Below are positions 18,509 to 28,250 of a stretch of 64,000 bases of DNA, piece after piece. Both the position numbers and the translations under genes were made by a program. How positions within the stretch are numbered: the stretch's first letter is position 1; every line of letters begins with the position of its first letter. The notes under the pieces were generated by a model. It had not been told where the DNA came from. It worked only from the letters and a program-made list of their open reading frames with translations, and ran no database searches. The stretch comes from Alphaproteobacteria bacterium (GTDB lineage Bacteria; Pseudomonadota; Alphaproteobacteria; Rhodobacterales; Rhodobacteraceae): the NCBI GenBank assembly GCA_030429495.1, contig JAUIFH010000004.1, positions 186,001 through 250,000 on the forward strand, written 5' to 3'.

Positions 18509-19786
18509 ATGAAGAATATGTTGTCGTACGACTTGATGGAAAGCGCCCGCAACACGAACGAGTGGCTCGGCGCCTCCGCCCGTGCGATGGCATCCTACCC
18601 GATCTGGGGCCTCATGCCGCATCCGATCTTCAAGGTCATGTCGGCCTGGGGCCGCGTGACCGAGCGCAGCTTCGCGCGGATGGTGATCAAGCCCGACTGG
18701 GGTATCCGGACCGTGGTCGGCTCAGATGACCGCGATCATCTGGTCGAGATCGAAAATCTCGTCGAACGGCCCTTTGGCGATCTGATCCATTTCAAGGTGC
18801 TCGGCCGCGATCCGATGCCACGCCGCGTCCTGCTCGTCGCTCCAATGTCGGGCCACTACTCGACACTCCTGCGCTCGACCGTGATCAGTCTGCTGCCGGA
18901 CTGTGACGTCTACGTGACGGACTGGCACAATGCCCGCGATATCCCGGTCAGCGCCGGCAAGTTCGATATTGAGGACTACACCCGCTATCTCGTTGACTTC
19001 ATGCGCCATCTCGGCCCCGACCTGCACGTTGTCGCGGTTTGCCAGCCGGCACCGATCACCCTTGCCGCGACAGCACTCCTTGCCGATGAGGAGCCGGAGG
19101 CGCAGCCCCGTACGCTGACCCTGATCGGCGGCCCGATCGACCCCGACGCGGCCCCCACCGAAGTCACCGATTTCGGCCGGCGCCTGACGATGGGCCAGCT
19201 CGAACATCTCGCGATCCAGCGCATCGGGTTCAAGTATGCCGGCGCGGGCCGGCTGGTTTACCCGGGCCTGCTACAACTCGCCTCGTTCATCTCGATGAAC
19301 CTCGACCGCCACGCCCAAGCCTTCACCGACAAGATCCTCGCCTCATCGAAGGGCGAAGGCGGCGAACGCGACGCCCATAACCGCTTCTATGACGAATACC
19401 TTTCCGTCATGGACATGACGGCGGAGTTCTACCTCACCACGGTGGAACGCGTCTTCAAGGAGCGGGAGATTGCCCGCAATGTCTTCGAGGTCGATGGCAA
19501 GCGCGTCGATATCGGCCGAATCACCGATGTCGCGGTCCATGTGATCGAGGGCGAAGAGGACGACATCTCCGCCCCCGGCCAGTGCTACGCCGCGCTTGGC
19601 CTCTGCACCGGCCTGCCCGACGAGAAGAAGGCGAGCCATCTGGAACCGGGTGCCGGCCACTACGGCATTTTCGCCGGCAAGTCCTGGCGCAACAATATCC
19701 GGCCGCTGGTGCTTGACTTCTTCGACCGCAACTCCGGCACGCCGCGCGCGCGCCGCGGCGCCAAGACTGCGATCCGCGCCGTCTGA
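18509..19786 (+). CDS. phaZ: Intracellular polyhydroxyalkanoate depolymerase
   Basis: 425 aa; MLSYDLMESARNTNEWLGASARAMASYP..., HVVAVCQPAPITLAATALLA (Cys nucleophile box), LEPGAGHYGIFAGKSWRNNIRPLVLDF. Confidence 0.95.
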   Translation: MKNMLSYDLMESARNTNEWLGASARAMASYPIWGLMPHPIFKVMSAWGRVTERSFARMVIKPDWGIRTVVGSDDRDHLVEIENLVERPFGDLIHFKVLGRDPMPRRVLLVAPMSGHYSTLLRSTVISLLPDCDVYVTDWHNARDIPVSAGKFDIEDYTRYLVDFMRHLGPDLHVVAVCQPAPITLAATALLADEEPEAQPRTLTLIGGPIDPDAAPTEVTDFGRRLTMGQLEHLAIQRIGFKYAGAGRLVYPGLLQLASFISMNLDRHAQAFTDKILASSKGEGGERDAHNRFYDEYLSVMDMTAEFYLTTVERVFKEREIARNVFEVDGKRVDIGRITDVAVHVIEGEEDDISAPGQCYAALGLCTGLPDEKKASHLEPGAGHYGIFAGKSWRNNIRPLVLDFFDRNSGTPRARRGAKTAIRAV

Positions 19787-19807
19787 CCCCGCGCGGCGCG
19801 CAAGGTC

Positions 19808-20788
19808 CTACCGCCGCATCGCCCAGTCGACGATCGTCGCCACAACCGGCGCGGTCATCGACGGGCTGAGGATGTCGCCCGCGATCACATGGGAATAGGG
19901 ATCATCGCCGTCGCCCGGCGCAACCTCTTCTGTCGTCACGTCCCCACCCCAGCCCGCCGCCACCCTCCGCGTGGCTGCGGGTGAAACGACCAGATCAGCG
20001 TCAGCGAAGAGGAACAGCGCCGGAATCGTCACCCCGGAATAGTCGGCATCGGCCGCATGCGCCGCGAGCGCGGCCATCTGGAACAGGGCGGCCGTCGGGT
20101 AGCAGGTGGTCCAGAACCGGGCGTGATCGGCATTGATCGGCTCGAAACACCGTTCACGTCCAGCCACCACCGGAACCCAGTCCCGCGCCATCGGCCAGGT
20201 CAGAAGCCGCGCGGCGTCGGCCCGGATCCCGAAATTCGGCGAGATGAATACGATGCTGTCCATCGCATCCGCAAGGTTCGGCTGCAATGCGCCCTCGGCG
20301 GCGATCGTGCCGCCGGTTGAGGTCGCGATCACCAGCACGCGCTCGCCGATCCGCCGCCCGATCGCCAGTGCCTCGGCGAGATCGACCATCCAGTCATTCG
20401 CGACCGGCCCCGCGAACCGGTCGGGGCCAAGCCCGTGCCCGGCAAAACGCACGAAATAGAGGTTTGCGCCCAGCCCTTCGGCCACGAGGTCCGGCACCGG
20501 CCGGATCTCCTCGGATGTGGCCGAGAACCCGTGAAGATAGACGACCGCCCACCCCGTCCGCTCACCCGGCGCCCCGGCCCATAGGATACGCTTCTCCGCA
20601 CCCGGCGTGATCCCCCCCACCACTGCCTCGCGCGCCGCGAGATAGGCATCGAGGTCGCCCGGAAGCCGGCCGGCATCGAAATCCGGGATCAGGTCCAGCC
20701 GCTCGCGCGGCCCGAACAGGAACGCCGCCGACAACGCCAGCGCAAGGACGGCGAGGATCGCGCCGAGCGGCCGCGCGATCCTACGCAC
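19808..20788 (-). CDS. Alpha/beta hydrolase, membrane-anchored or exported
   Basis: 326 aa; N-terminal hydrophobic segment, AVVYLHGFSATSEEIRPVPD, VIATSTGGTIAAEGAL. Confidence 0.85.
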   Translation of the reverse strand: MRRIARPLGAILAVLALALSAAFLFGPRERLDLIPDFDAGRLPGDLDAYLAAREAVVGGITPGAEKRILWAGAPGERTGWAVVYLHGFSATSEEIRPVPDLVAEGLGANLYFVRFAGHGLGPDRFAGPVANDWMVDLAEALAIGRRIGERVLVIATSTGGTIAAEGALQPNLADAMDSIVFISPNFGIRADAARLLTWPMARDWVPVVAGRERCFEPINADHARFWTTCYPTAALFQMAALAAHAADADYSGVTIPALFLFADADLVVSPAATRRVAAGWGGDVTTEEVAPGDGDDPYSHVIAGDILSPSMTAPVVATIVDWAMRR

Positions 20789-21542
20789 CTGCCGCCCCGA
20801 TCCGCTGCACCACCTTCTGCACGCTCAACTCGATCAGCTTCACGCAATCCGGGCTCGAAAACCGGTGATCGGCATCCTTGACCAGCGTCAGCCGGATATC
20901 CGGCCCGGTCACATGCTCGATCAGCCGCACCGCGACCGATACCGGCACATCGGTATCGGCTGTTCCCTGAAGCATCCGCACCGGCATGGAAAGCGGCAGC
21001 GGCGTGCGCAGGACAAGCCGTTCGCGTCCTTCCTCGATCAGCCGGCGGGTGATGACATAGGGCTCGTCGGAATAGTCCGACGGCAGCGCCACCTGCCCTG
21101 CCTCCATCAGTTCCCGCCGCTGCTCCTCCGAGAACTCCGCCCACATACCATCCTCGGTGAAGTCCGGCGCGGCGGCGACAGTGATGAGGCCAGCCACGTT
21201 CGCAGGATGTTCGCGCGCCATCAGCAGCGCGATCCAGCCCCCCATGGACGACCCGACCAGCACCTGCGGCCCCTCCGTCAGCCCGAGGATCGCGGCCCGC
21301 GCATCCTCGAACCAGTCGCCGATCGATCCGTCGAGGAATTCGCCGTCCGACATGCCGTGCCCCGAATAGTCGAACCGCAGGAAGGAATGACCGTGCCGCC
21401 GCGCCCAATCCTCCAGCGCCAGCGCTTTGGTGCCCTCCTTGTCGGACCGGAAACCGCCGAGGAACACGACGCCCGGCCCCTTTCCCTCGGTCCGGTCGTA
21501 GGCGATCCGCCGCCCCTCGGCCGTGTCGAAATACATGCTCAT
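20781..21542 (-). CDS. Alpha/beta hydrolase
   Basis: 253 aa; GVVFLGGFRSDKEGTKALALEDWARRHGHSFLRFDYSGHGMSDG, LVGSSMGGWIALLMAREHP, DADHRFSSPD. Confidence 0.9.
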   Translation of the reverse strand: MSMYFDTAEGRRIAYDRTEGKGPGVVFLGGFRSDKEGTKALALEDWARRHGHSFLRFDYSGHGMSDGEFLDGSIGDWFEDARAAILGLTEGPQVLVGSSMGGWIALLMAREHPANVAGLITVAAAPDFTEDGMWAEFSEEQRRELMEAGQVALPSDYSDEPYVITRRLIEEGRERLVLRTPLPLSMPVRMLQGTADTDVPVSVAVRLIEHVTGPDIRLTLVKDADHRFSSPDCVKLIELSVQKVVQRIGAAGA

Positions 21543-21584
21543 CCCGTCCCCCTGCTTCTTCTTGGCCTAAATACTCCCGGGGGT

Positions 21585-21603
21585 CCGGGGGTGGAACCCC
21601 CGG
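21585..21603. repeat. Hairpin CCGGGGGT-GGA-ACCCCCGG in the hydrolase/thrS intergenic region
   Basis: TAAATACTCCCGGGGGTCCGGGGGTGGAACCCCCGG; perfect 8-bp stem. Confidence 0.5.
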
Positions 21604-21696
21604 CCGTTGACTTCGCCCCCGCGATTGACCAAATAGAGCGCGACATAACCCGCAACCGGGCGTTCCGTGGGCGCCAAACCGACGAGGAGCATGGGC

Positions 21697-23643
21697 ATGA
21701 CCCAGATTTCCCTGACCTTTCCCGATGGCAATGCGCGTGAATACGCCAAGGGCGTGACCGCCGCCGAGGTGGCAGCATCCATCGCGCCCTCGCTCGCCAA
21801 GGCCGCGATCTCGGCCAGCATCGACGGCAAGCACTGGGACCTTCAGTGGCCGATCGAGGCCGACGCGAAAATCGCTATCCACACGATGAAGGACGACGCG
21901 CAGGCGCTCGAACTCATCCGCCACGACTTCGCCCATGTCATGGCCCGCGCCGTGCAGAAGCTCTGGCCCGAGGTCAAGGTCACCATCGGCCCGGTGATCG
22001 AGAACGGCTGGTACTACGACTTCGACCGGGATGAACCCTTCACACCGGAGGATCTCGGCCTGATCGAAAAGGAGATGAAGGCGATCATCAACGAACGCGA
22101 CGCGGTCCGGACCGAGGTCTGGGACCGTTCGCGCGCGATCGAGCACTACATCCGCAAGAATGAACCGTTCAAGGTCGAGCTGATCGAGGCGATCCCAGGC
22201 GACGAGCCCTTGCGCATGTACTGGCACGGCCACTGGCAGGATCTCTGCCGCGGCCCCCACCTTCAGCATACCGGCCAGCTTCCCGCCGACGCTTTCAAGC
22301 TGATGTCGGTTGCGGGCGCCTACTGGCGCGGCGATCACACCAAGAAGCAACTCCAGCGCATCTACGGCGTGGCCTTCAAGAACCGCGAGGATCTGAAGGC
22401 CCATCTGACGATGCTGGAAGAGGCCGCGAAACGCGACCACCGCAAGTTGGGGCGCGAGATGGAGCTGTTCCACCTTCAGGAAGAAGCGCCGGGCATGGTC
22501 TTCTGGCATCCGAACGGCTGGTCCATCTACCGCGCGCTGGAAGACTACATGCGCCGCCGGCTGATCCGCGCCGGCTACAAGGAGATCAAGACCCCGCAGG
22601 TCGTGGATCGCATCCTCTGGGAACGCTCGGGGCATTGGGAGGCCTACCGCGAGAACATGTTCATCGTCGAGGTCGAGGAGGAACATGCCAAGGAAAAGCG
22701 CATCAACGCGCTGAAGCCGATGAACTGCCCCTGCCACGTGCAGGTCTACAATCAGGGCCTTAAATCCTACCGCGACCTGCCCCTGCGGATGGCCGAGTTC
22801 GGTTCGTGCCACCGTTACGAAAGCTCGGGCTCCATGCACGGCCTGATGCGGGTGCGCGGCTTCACGCAGGACGATGCCCATATCTTCTGCACCGAGGATC
22901 AGATCGAAAGCGAATGCGCGGGCTTCCTGGAGCTTCTCTCTTCGATCTACGAAGACCTCGGCTTCAAGAAGTTCGACATCAAGCTCTCCACCCGCCCGGA
23001 CGTCCGCGTGGGTTCGGACGAGATCTGGGACAAGGCCGAGACCGCGCTTGAGAACGCGATCCGCAAGGTCAGGAACGACTACGAGGTCGACCCCGGCGAA
23101 GGCGCTTTCTACGGGCCGAAGCTCGACTTCAAGCTGACCGACGCGATCGGGCGGGAATGGCAGTGCGGCACCTTCCAGGCCGACTTCAACCTTCCGATGC
23201 GGCTCGGCGCGGAATATGTCGGCGAAGATGGGGCGAAGCACCGCCCGGTCATGCTGCACCGGGCGATTCTCGGCAGCTTCGAGCGGTTCATCGGCATCCT
23301 GATCGAGAACTATGCCGGCAAACTTCCGTTCTGGCTTGCTCCGCGTCAGATCGTTGTGGCCTCCATCGTCTCGGACGCGGATGGCTATGTGAACGAGGTC
23401 GTGGCGAAGCTGCGCGATGCGGGGCTGCGGGCAGAGGCCGATACGCGGAACGAGAAGATCAACTACAAGGTTCGCGAGCATTCCGTCGGTAAAGTCCCCG
23501 TGATCCTTGCCATCGGCATGAAGGAGGTCGAAGATAGAACTGTTTCAGTTCGTCGGCTCGGAGAGAACCGGACCGAAACCTTCGACCTTGCCGCGGCGAT
23601 TGCCGCCTTCGTCGACGAAGCGACCCCGCCGGACTTGAAATAA
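21697..23643 (+). CDS. thrS: Threonine-tRNA ligase
   Basis: [20 protein letters not shown] (TGS domain); [15 protein letters not shown]; class II motifs [34 protein letters not shown]. Start may be 21691. Confidence 0.97.
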   Translation: MTQISLTFPDGNAREYAKGVTAAEVAASIAPSLAKAAISASIDGKHWDLQWPIEADAKIAIHTMKDDAQALELIRHDFAHVMARAVQKLWPEVKVTIGPVIENGWYYDFDRDEPFTPEDLGLIEKEMKAIINERDAVRTEVWDRSRAIEHYIRKNEPFKVELIEAIPGDEPLRMYWHGHWQDLCRGPHLQHTGQLPADAFKLMSVAGAYWRGDHTKKQLQRIYGVAFKNREDLKAHLTMLEEAAKRDHRKLGREMELFHLQEEAPGMVFWHPNGWSIYRALEDYMRRRLIRAGYKEIKTPQVVDRILWERSGHWEAYRENMFIVEVEEEHAKEKRINALKPMNCPCHVQVYNQGLKSYRDLPLRMAEFGSCHRYESSGSMHGLMRVRGFTQDDAHIFCTEDQIESECAGFLELLSSIYEDLGFKKFDIKLSTRPDVRVGSDEIWDKAETALENAIRKVRNDYEVDPGEGAFYGPKLDFKLTDAIGREWQCGTFQADFNLPMRLGAEYVGEDGAKHRPVMLHRAILGSFERFIGILIENYAGKLPFWLAPRQIVVASIVSDADGYVNEVVAKLRDAGLRAEADTRNEKINYKVREHSVGKVPVILAIGMKEVEDRTVSVRRLGENRTETFDLAAAIAAFVDEATPPDLK

Positions 23644-23658
23644 CCTTTCAAAATCAAC

Positions 23659-23699
23659 AACCTTCTCGCCATACCGCAAGACGGGGCGGGAGGGTTTTT
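23659..23699 (+). terminator. Rho-independent terminator of thrS
   Basis: AACCTTCTCGCC...GGCGGGAGGGTT stem (two G-U pairs) followed by TTTTT. Confidence 0.7.
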
Positions 23700-23844
23700 C
23701 GACGGGACGGGCGCGCTGAAAGCTGTTTCAGATGTTCACGCCGCCGTGGTCCACATTTTCGTGAATGGCTTACGGAATATCCTCGCATTACGGTCCTGAT
23801 TGTCGAAAGCACGACATCATTGGACAGCAACAAGGGATGTATCC

Positions 23845-24141
23845 ATGTCTCACTCGATGAAGACCCTCGCCGTCGCAGGCTCGCTCGCGGCCGCACTTTC
23901 CGCTCACTTCGTTACCCCCGCCTCGGCTCAGGAAGCCAAGGAAAAGTGCTTCGGTGTGGCACTGGCCGGTCAGAACGACTGCGCCGCCGGTCCGGGCACG
24001 ACCTGCGCCGGCACCTCCAAGGTGGACTATCAGGGCAACGCCTGGAAACTCGTCCCGGCCGGATCCTGTGCCACGATGGAACTGCCGGACGGCCGCATGG
24101 GTTCGCTCGAAGCCCTCGACCGCGACCTGCCGCAAGGCTGA
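23845..24141 (+). CDS. bufA1: DUF2282 / BufA1-type bufferin RiPP precursor
   Basis: 99-codon ORF: signal peptide [28 protein letters not shown] then [59 protein letters not shown]; four Cys in family-typical spacing. Confidence 0.9.
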   Translation: MSHSMKTLAVAGSLAAALSAHFVTPASAQEAKEKCFGVALAGQNDCAAGPGTTCAGTSKVDYQGNAWKLVPAGSCATMELPDGRMGSLEALDRDLPQG

Positions 24142-24149
24142 TCTGAATA

Positions 24150-24180
24150 CGGCCCTCCCGTCAAACCGCCGGGGGGGCCG
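24150..24180 (+). terminator. Stem-loop between bufA1 and bufB (partial terminator or stabiliser)
   Basis: CGGCCCTCCCG-TCAAACCGC-CGGGGGGGCCG, 11-bp stem with one T:G pair; no T-tract. Confidence 0.6.
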
Positions 24181-24204
24181 GACAACGAACATCCGGGGGA
24201 CAAG

Positions 24205-25059
24205 ATGCTTGACCAATCCGCACGATCAGAGCTTCCGGCGCGCCCCGGTGTGGGCTACAAGCCGCAGCACTTTTCCGACATTCTGAATACCTCCGGCCCG
24301 GTCGAATGGCTGGAAATCCATGCAGAAAACTACATGGGTGACGGCGGCCGCCCTCTTGCTCAGCTGCGTCACCTTGCCGAACGCTTTCCGATGTCGGTTC
24401 ACGGCGTCGGCCTCTCCATCGGTGGAGAAGGCCCCCTGAACCGCGACCACCTCACCCGGCTGAAACACCTTTGCGGCTGGCTGCAGCCAGCAAGCTTTTC
24501 CGAACACCTCGCCTGGTCGACCCATGACGCGGAGTTCCTCAACGACCTCCTGCCGCTGCCCTATACGGGCGAAACACTGGCGCGCGTCGTGTCGCATATC
24601 GACGAGGTGCAGGACCATGTCGGCCGGCGGATGTTGCTGGAAAATCCGTCGGTCTATGTGAACTTCACGGAGACCAATCTCGACGAGATCGAGTTCCTGA
24701 GCGAGATCGCCAGGCGCACGGGGTGCGGCCTCCTGCTCGACGTCAACAACGTCTACGTCTCCTGCACGAACCGGCAGACGGACCCCTACGACTACATCGA
24801 CCGTTTTCCACATCGTCTCGTGGGTGAAATCCACCTTGGCGGCCATGACGAGGATGCCGATGACACCGGCGCGCGGCTCCTTATCGACGCCCACGGCTCC
24901 GAAGTCGTCGATCCGGTCTGGCAGCTCTACGACCACACGATCCGCCTGAGCGGCCCGAAGCCCACTCTGATCGAATGGGACAACGATGTGCCGGACTGGC
25001 CGGTGCTGGCCGAGGAAGCCGCGCGCGCCGCCCGCATCCTTGACAAGGTTCTGGCATGA
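24205..25059 (+). CDS. bufB: DUF692 multinuclear non-heme iron oxidase (MNIO), bufferin maturase
   Basis: 284 aa; GVGYKPQHFSDIL, WLEIHAENYM, SVHGVGLSIGGEGPLNRDHLTRLK, LLENPSVYVNFTETNLDEIEFL, GCGLLLDVNNVYVS, GEIHLGGHDED, LIEWDNDVPDW. Confidence 0.95.
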   Translation: MLDQSARSELPARPGVGYKPQHFSDILNTSGPVEWLEIHAENYMGDGGRPLAQLRHLAERFPMSVHGVGLSIGGEGPLNRDHLTRLKHLCGWLQPASFSEHLAWSTHDAEFLNDLLPLPYTGETLARVVSHIDEVQDHVGRRMLLENPSVYVNFTETNLDEIEFLSEIARRTGCGLLLDVNNVYVSCTNRQTDPYDYIDRFPHRLVGEIHLGGHDEDADDTGARLLIDAHGSEVVDPVWQLYDHTIRLSGPKPTLIEWDNDVPDWPVLAEEAARAARILDKVLA

Positions 25060-25799
25060 GCCAGGCAGAGTTCCGCGCTGCACTGCTGGACCCGGAGCGT
25101 CCGGCGCCGGCCGACCTGACCGATCCGCAGGGCCGGCCGGCCGGGCGTCGCTTCGACGTCTACAGGAACAATGTCACCGTCTCCCTGACCGAGGCGCTGC
25201 GGCAAGCCTTCCCGGTCATCCGCAAGCTCGTGGGCGAGGAGTTCTTCACCGCCATGGCGCGCGAACATGTCCGCGCCCATCCACCGGCCTCGCCGGTGAT
25301 GATGTTCTACGGTGAAGCGATGCCCGCCTTTCTCGAAACCTTCCCGCCGGTTGCGCATCTCGGCTACTTGCCCGACGTGGCCCGACTCGAACTGGCGCTG
25401 CGCGAGGCCTATCATGCCGCCGACGCTGAACCGGTCGCACCGGAGGCGCTGCAAAAGCTGTCCCCCGACGCGCTTGTCGGCTCTCGCCTTCGCTTGGCCC
25501 CCGCGCTCCGCCTCATTCGCTCGCGCTGGCCGGTCCACGCGATCTGGTCGGCCAACGCGCGCGGTACCGCCCCGCCGACGGCGACGGTCGCCGAGGATGT
25601 GCTGATCGCCCGGCCCGACTACGATCCCGAACCCCATCGTCTGCCTGATGGCGCGGCCCCCTTCGTCGTCGGGCTTCTCGCCGGCGCCACCGTTGCCGAG
25701 GCCCTCGAGTCCGGCGGCACATTCGATCTTACCGCAACGCTCGGGCTGCTTCTTTCAACGCGCGCCATCACCGCAATAATCCCCGGAGACCAGACGTGA
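25056..25799 (+). CDS. bufC: DUF2063 (HvfC/BufC) DNA-binding-like partner of the MNIO
   Basis: 247 aa; RRFDVYRNNVTVSLTEALRQAFPVIRKLVGEEFFTAMAREHVRAHPPASPVMMFYGEAMPAFL...YLPDVARLELALREAYHAAD. ATGA overlap with bufB. Confidence 0.93.
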   Translation: MSQAEFRAALLDPERPAPADLTDPQGRPAGRRFDVYRNNVTVSLTEALRQAFPVIRKLVGEEFFTAMAREHVRAHPPASPVMMFYGEAMPAFLETFPPVAHLGYLPDVARLELALREAYHAADAEPVAPEALQKLSPDALVGSRLRLAPALRLIRSRWPVHAIWSANARGTAPPTATVAEDVLIARPDYDPEPHRLPDGAAPFVVGLLAGATVAEALESGGTFDLTATLGLLLSTRAITAIIPGDQT

Positions 25800-26335
25800 T
25801 CGCCCTCTACGACCGCCTTGCCGCCGGCCTCGGCCGCCTCGCGCCCGCCGCGCTCCCGACGCTCGCACGGCTGGTCTTTGCCGGTGTCCTCCTCGTCTAT
25901 TTCTGGAACTCGGCGCGAACCAAGGTCGGCGACGGGATCACCGGCCTCTTCCGCCCCTCTGACGGCGCCTATATCCAGATCTTCCCGAAGGCCGTCGAAG
26001 CCGTTGGATACGACTTCGCGCAACTCGGCTTCTTCCACTGGGCCGTGGTCACGGTCGGCACCTGGGCCGAGATCATTCTGCCGCTTCTCGTCCTTGTCGG
26101 CCTGTTCACACGTCTGGCGAGCCTCGGCATGATCGGCTTCGTCCTCGTCCAAAGCGCGACCGACATCATCGGCCACGGCGTCGGCGGGGACGATCTCGGA
26201 CGCTGGTTCGACAGCGCCTCGGGCGCGCTCATCCTCGACCAGCGGGCGCTCTGGGTCTTCCTCCTCGCCTCGCTTGTCCTGATGGGCGCGGGCCCGCTCT
26301 CGCTTGACCGGCTCCTTGCCCGGAAACGCGCCTAA
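25796..26335 (+). CDS. DoxX-family membrane protein of the bufferin operon
   Basis: 179 aa; LARLVFAGVLLVYFWNSARTKVGDGITGLF, four hydrophobic segments; GTGA overlap with bufC. Confidence 0.85.
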   Translation: MIALYDRLAAGLGRLAPAALPTLARLVFAGVLLVYFWNSARTKVGDGITGLFRPSDGAYIQIFPKAVEAVGYDFAQLGFFHWAVVTVGTWAEIILPLLVLVGLFTRLASLGMIGFVLVQSATDIIGHGVGGDDLGRWFDSASGALILDQRALWVFLLASLVLMGAGPLSLDRLLARKRA

Positions 26336-26510
26336 GGCACGGGTTTTGCCAAATTTCTTGATTTTTTCAGGGAATCGCTCATGATTCGCTCGGCGTGAAC
26401 GCGGACTTTCCTACCGCCTCCCTCGACACGGGGCAGCCGGGAGACCCGAAAGACCAGGCTGCACGGCCCCCGGCAATGGCGCCTGGGGATTTACGACGGA
26501 GGAATAACGG

Positions 26511-26717
26511 ATGGCCACTGGAACCGTGAAATGGTTCAATGGGACGAAAGGCTACGGATTCATCGCCCCCGACGACGGCGGCAAAGATGTATTCGTACAC
26601 ATCTCGGCGGTCGAGCGCGCCGGGCTGAAGACGCTTACGGACAACCAGAAAGTATCCTACGAAATGCAGGACGGGCGCGACGGGCGTGCCTCGGCCGGTG
26701 ACCTCAAGATTCTCTGA
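26511..26717 (+). CDS. Cold-shock domain protein (CspA family)
   Basis: 68 aa MATGTVKWFNGTKGYGFIAPDDGGKDVFVHISAVERAGLKTL... Confidence 0.97.
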   Translation: MATGTVKWFNGTKGYGFIAPDDGGKDVFVHISAVERAGLKTLTDNQKVSYEMQDGRDGRASAGDLKIL

Positions 26718-26741
26718 CAACCGGTCCGCCAGACTTCCCGA

Positions 26742-26767
26742 ACGGCCCGCCGGCGCGGGCCGTTTTC
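26742..26767 (+). terminator. Terminator of the csp gene (overlaps the 3' end of the opposing gene)
   Basis: ACGGCCCGC-CGGC-GCGGGCCGT followed by TTTCATTT. Confidence 0.85.
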
Positions 26768-27092
26768 ATTTGAGAAGGGCTGCCTGCACCTCTGCGCCCC
26801 AGCCGAGGTAAAGTCGCCCTTCCGCCTCGATCACCGGCCGTTTCATCAGGCTCGGATGAGCCTCTATCAGCGCCTCGGGCGCAGCGTCCCGCGCCTCCGG
26901 GTCAAGCCCGCGCCAGGTGGTGGAGGAGCGGTTGATCAGCCGGTCACCGAATGCGCCCAGAAACCGGGCCCGCGTCGCGGAATCGAGCGGTTCCTGCCGC
27001 ACGTCGCGGAACGTCACATCGCGCCCCGCCGCCTCCAGCGCCTTGCGCGCCTTGCGGCAGGTATCGCAGCTTGCCAGCCCGTACAGGATCAT
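26766..27092 (-). CDS. ArsC/Spx-family (arsenate reductase-like) protein
   Basis: MILYGLASCDTCRKARKALEAAGRDVTFRDVRQEPLDSATRARFLGAFGDRLINRSSTTWRGL...LMKRPVIEAEGRLYLGW. Confidence 0.9.
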   Translation of the reverse strand: MILYGLASCDTCRKARKALEAAGRDVTFRDVRQEPLDSATRARFLGAFGDRLINRSSTTWRGLDPEARDAAPEALIEAHPSLMKRPVIEAEGRLYLGWGAEVQAALLK

Positions 27093-27382
27093 CCGTCCCC
27101 CCTCGTCCATTTCACCCCGGTAGATACCGGAATCCGCCAGCGCGCAACCCGCCGGCGGAGTTTTGCCGCTTCGCCCGACCGGCGGCATTTCGGTCGGCGG
27201 AAATCCGAGCACGATCGGCAGGAATCCGGCGTTCCCGACCCGTCAACAATGCATCTGGTTGCACTCGGATTTCGGTGCTTTTAGCAAGAATGAAGGCGTT
27301 TGGACCGGCCTACCCGGCCCGCCGCTTTCAAGACGATGTTTCGCGCGACCCTGCCCTCACGGGGTCGCGGGAAAGGGGGCAC

Positions 27383-27667
27383 ATGACTGTTTCTATCGAG
27401 CTAATCGACCGCCTGTCGACCGAGACGGGACGGCGGTTGAGCGAACGCGCACGCGATGGCCGCAAGCGGGCGCTGGCGCGGATTTCACGGTTCTGCGTGA
27501 CCGTGACCACGGATGGCAAGCGGACGCGCGAGGAGTATTTCGACCAGACGCCGACACTTGGCCAGATCACGGCACGGGTTGGCCCGGACGCTTATGTCGT
27601 ATCCATCGCGATGAAGCGCCGCTCGCTGCGCGAACGCATCCGGCTGGCACTGCTGGCGGCGGAATGA
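27383..27667 (+). CDS. Hypothetical protein
   Basis: 94 aa, ATG at 27383: MTVSIELIDRLSTETGRRLSERARDGRKRALARISRFCVTVTTDGKRTREEYFDQTP... Confidence 0.55.
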   Translation: MTVSIELIDRLSTETGRRLSERARDGRKRALARISRFCVTVTTDGKRTREEYFDQTPTLGQITARVGPDAYVVSIAMKRRSLRERIRLALLAAE

Positions 27668-27921
27668 CGGCACGGCGATAGCCGCCCCTCCTGCAAGGGT
27701 GCGGTGCACGCCGCGAACCGAGCCGCCGGCGAGAGGTCAGGATATCCAGCCCTTCGGCAGACCCCGTTTGGCGGTATTCCGGACTACCCGGCCCCGCCGC
27801 CGAGGCGCAGAATGTTGTCATTCAAGTCACCTTGCCCGGAAGCGCTCCGGGGTTCTTACGAGGGGCCAGCGCAATCCGTCCGATTAGACGGCCTATCGGC
27901 CCCGCAAGAAAGGGTGTTCCG

Positions 27922-28203
27922 ATGACTGATTTCCTTGTTCTGCTTGCTTTTTACTACGCCTGCGACACAGCCGCGACCGAAGCCCGCCTGCAGGCGGCCG
28001 AGATCGTGCAATGTTCGGTGGCCTACAATTCCGTCAAAACGCATTTCCTGACAGAAGAAGAACTGGCCGCACTGGACCTGGCCCGCGGCCGGGACCGCGC
28101 CGACCTCATGCGCGAGGCCTATCTGCGCTTCACAGCGTGGGAGGACACGCACGAACACCTCGTCCGCGACCTCCGCGGCGGCAAGGTTCCGGCGGTATAC
28201 TGA
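27922..28203 (+). CDS. Hypothetical small acidic protein
   Basis: 93 aa MTDFLVLLAFYYACDTAATEARLQAAEIVQCSVAYNSVKTHFLTEEELAAL... Confidence 0.6.
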   Translation: MTDFLVLLAFYYACDTAATEARLQAAEIVQCSVAYNSVKTHFLTEEELAALDLARGRDRADLMREAYLRFTAWEDTHEHLVRDLRGGKVPAVY

Positions 28204-28250
28204 ACGGTGGGGCCGCGTGCCCCGATCAAGCCGGCGGCGGCGTCCGGGCG

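Noticed and set aside
20689-23481. 930-aa minus-strand ORF spanning thrS antisense and two hydrolase genes
   Set aside because: Antisense artefact of high GC; it crosses known gene boundaries in an alternative frame.
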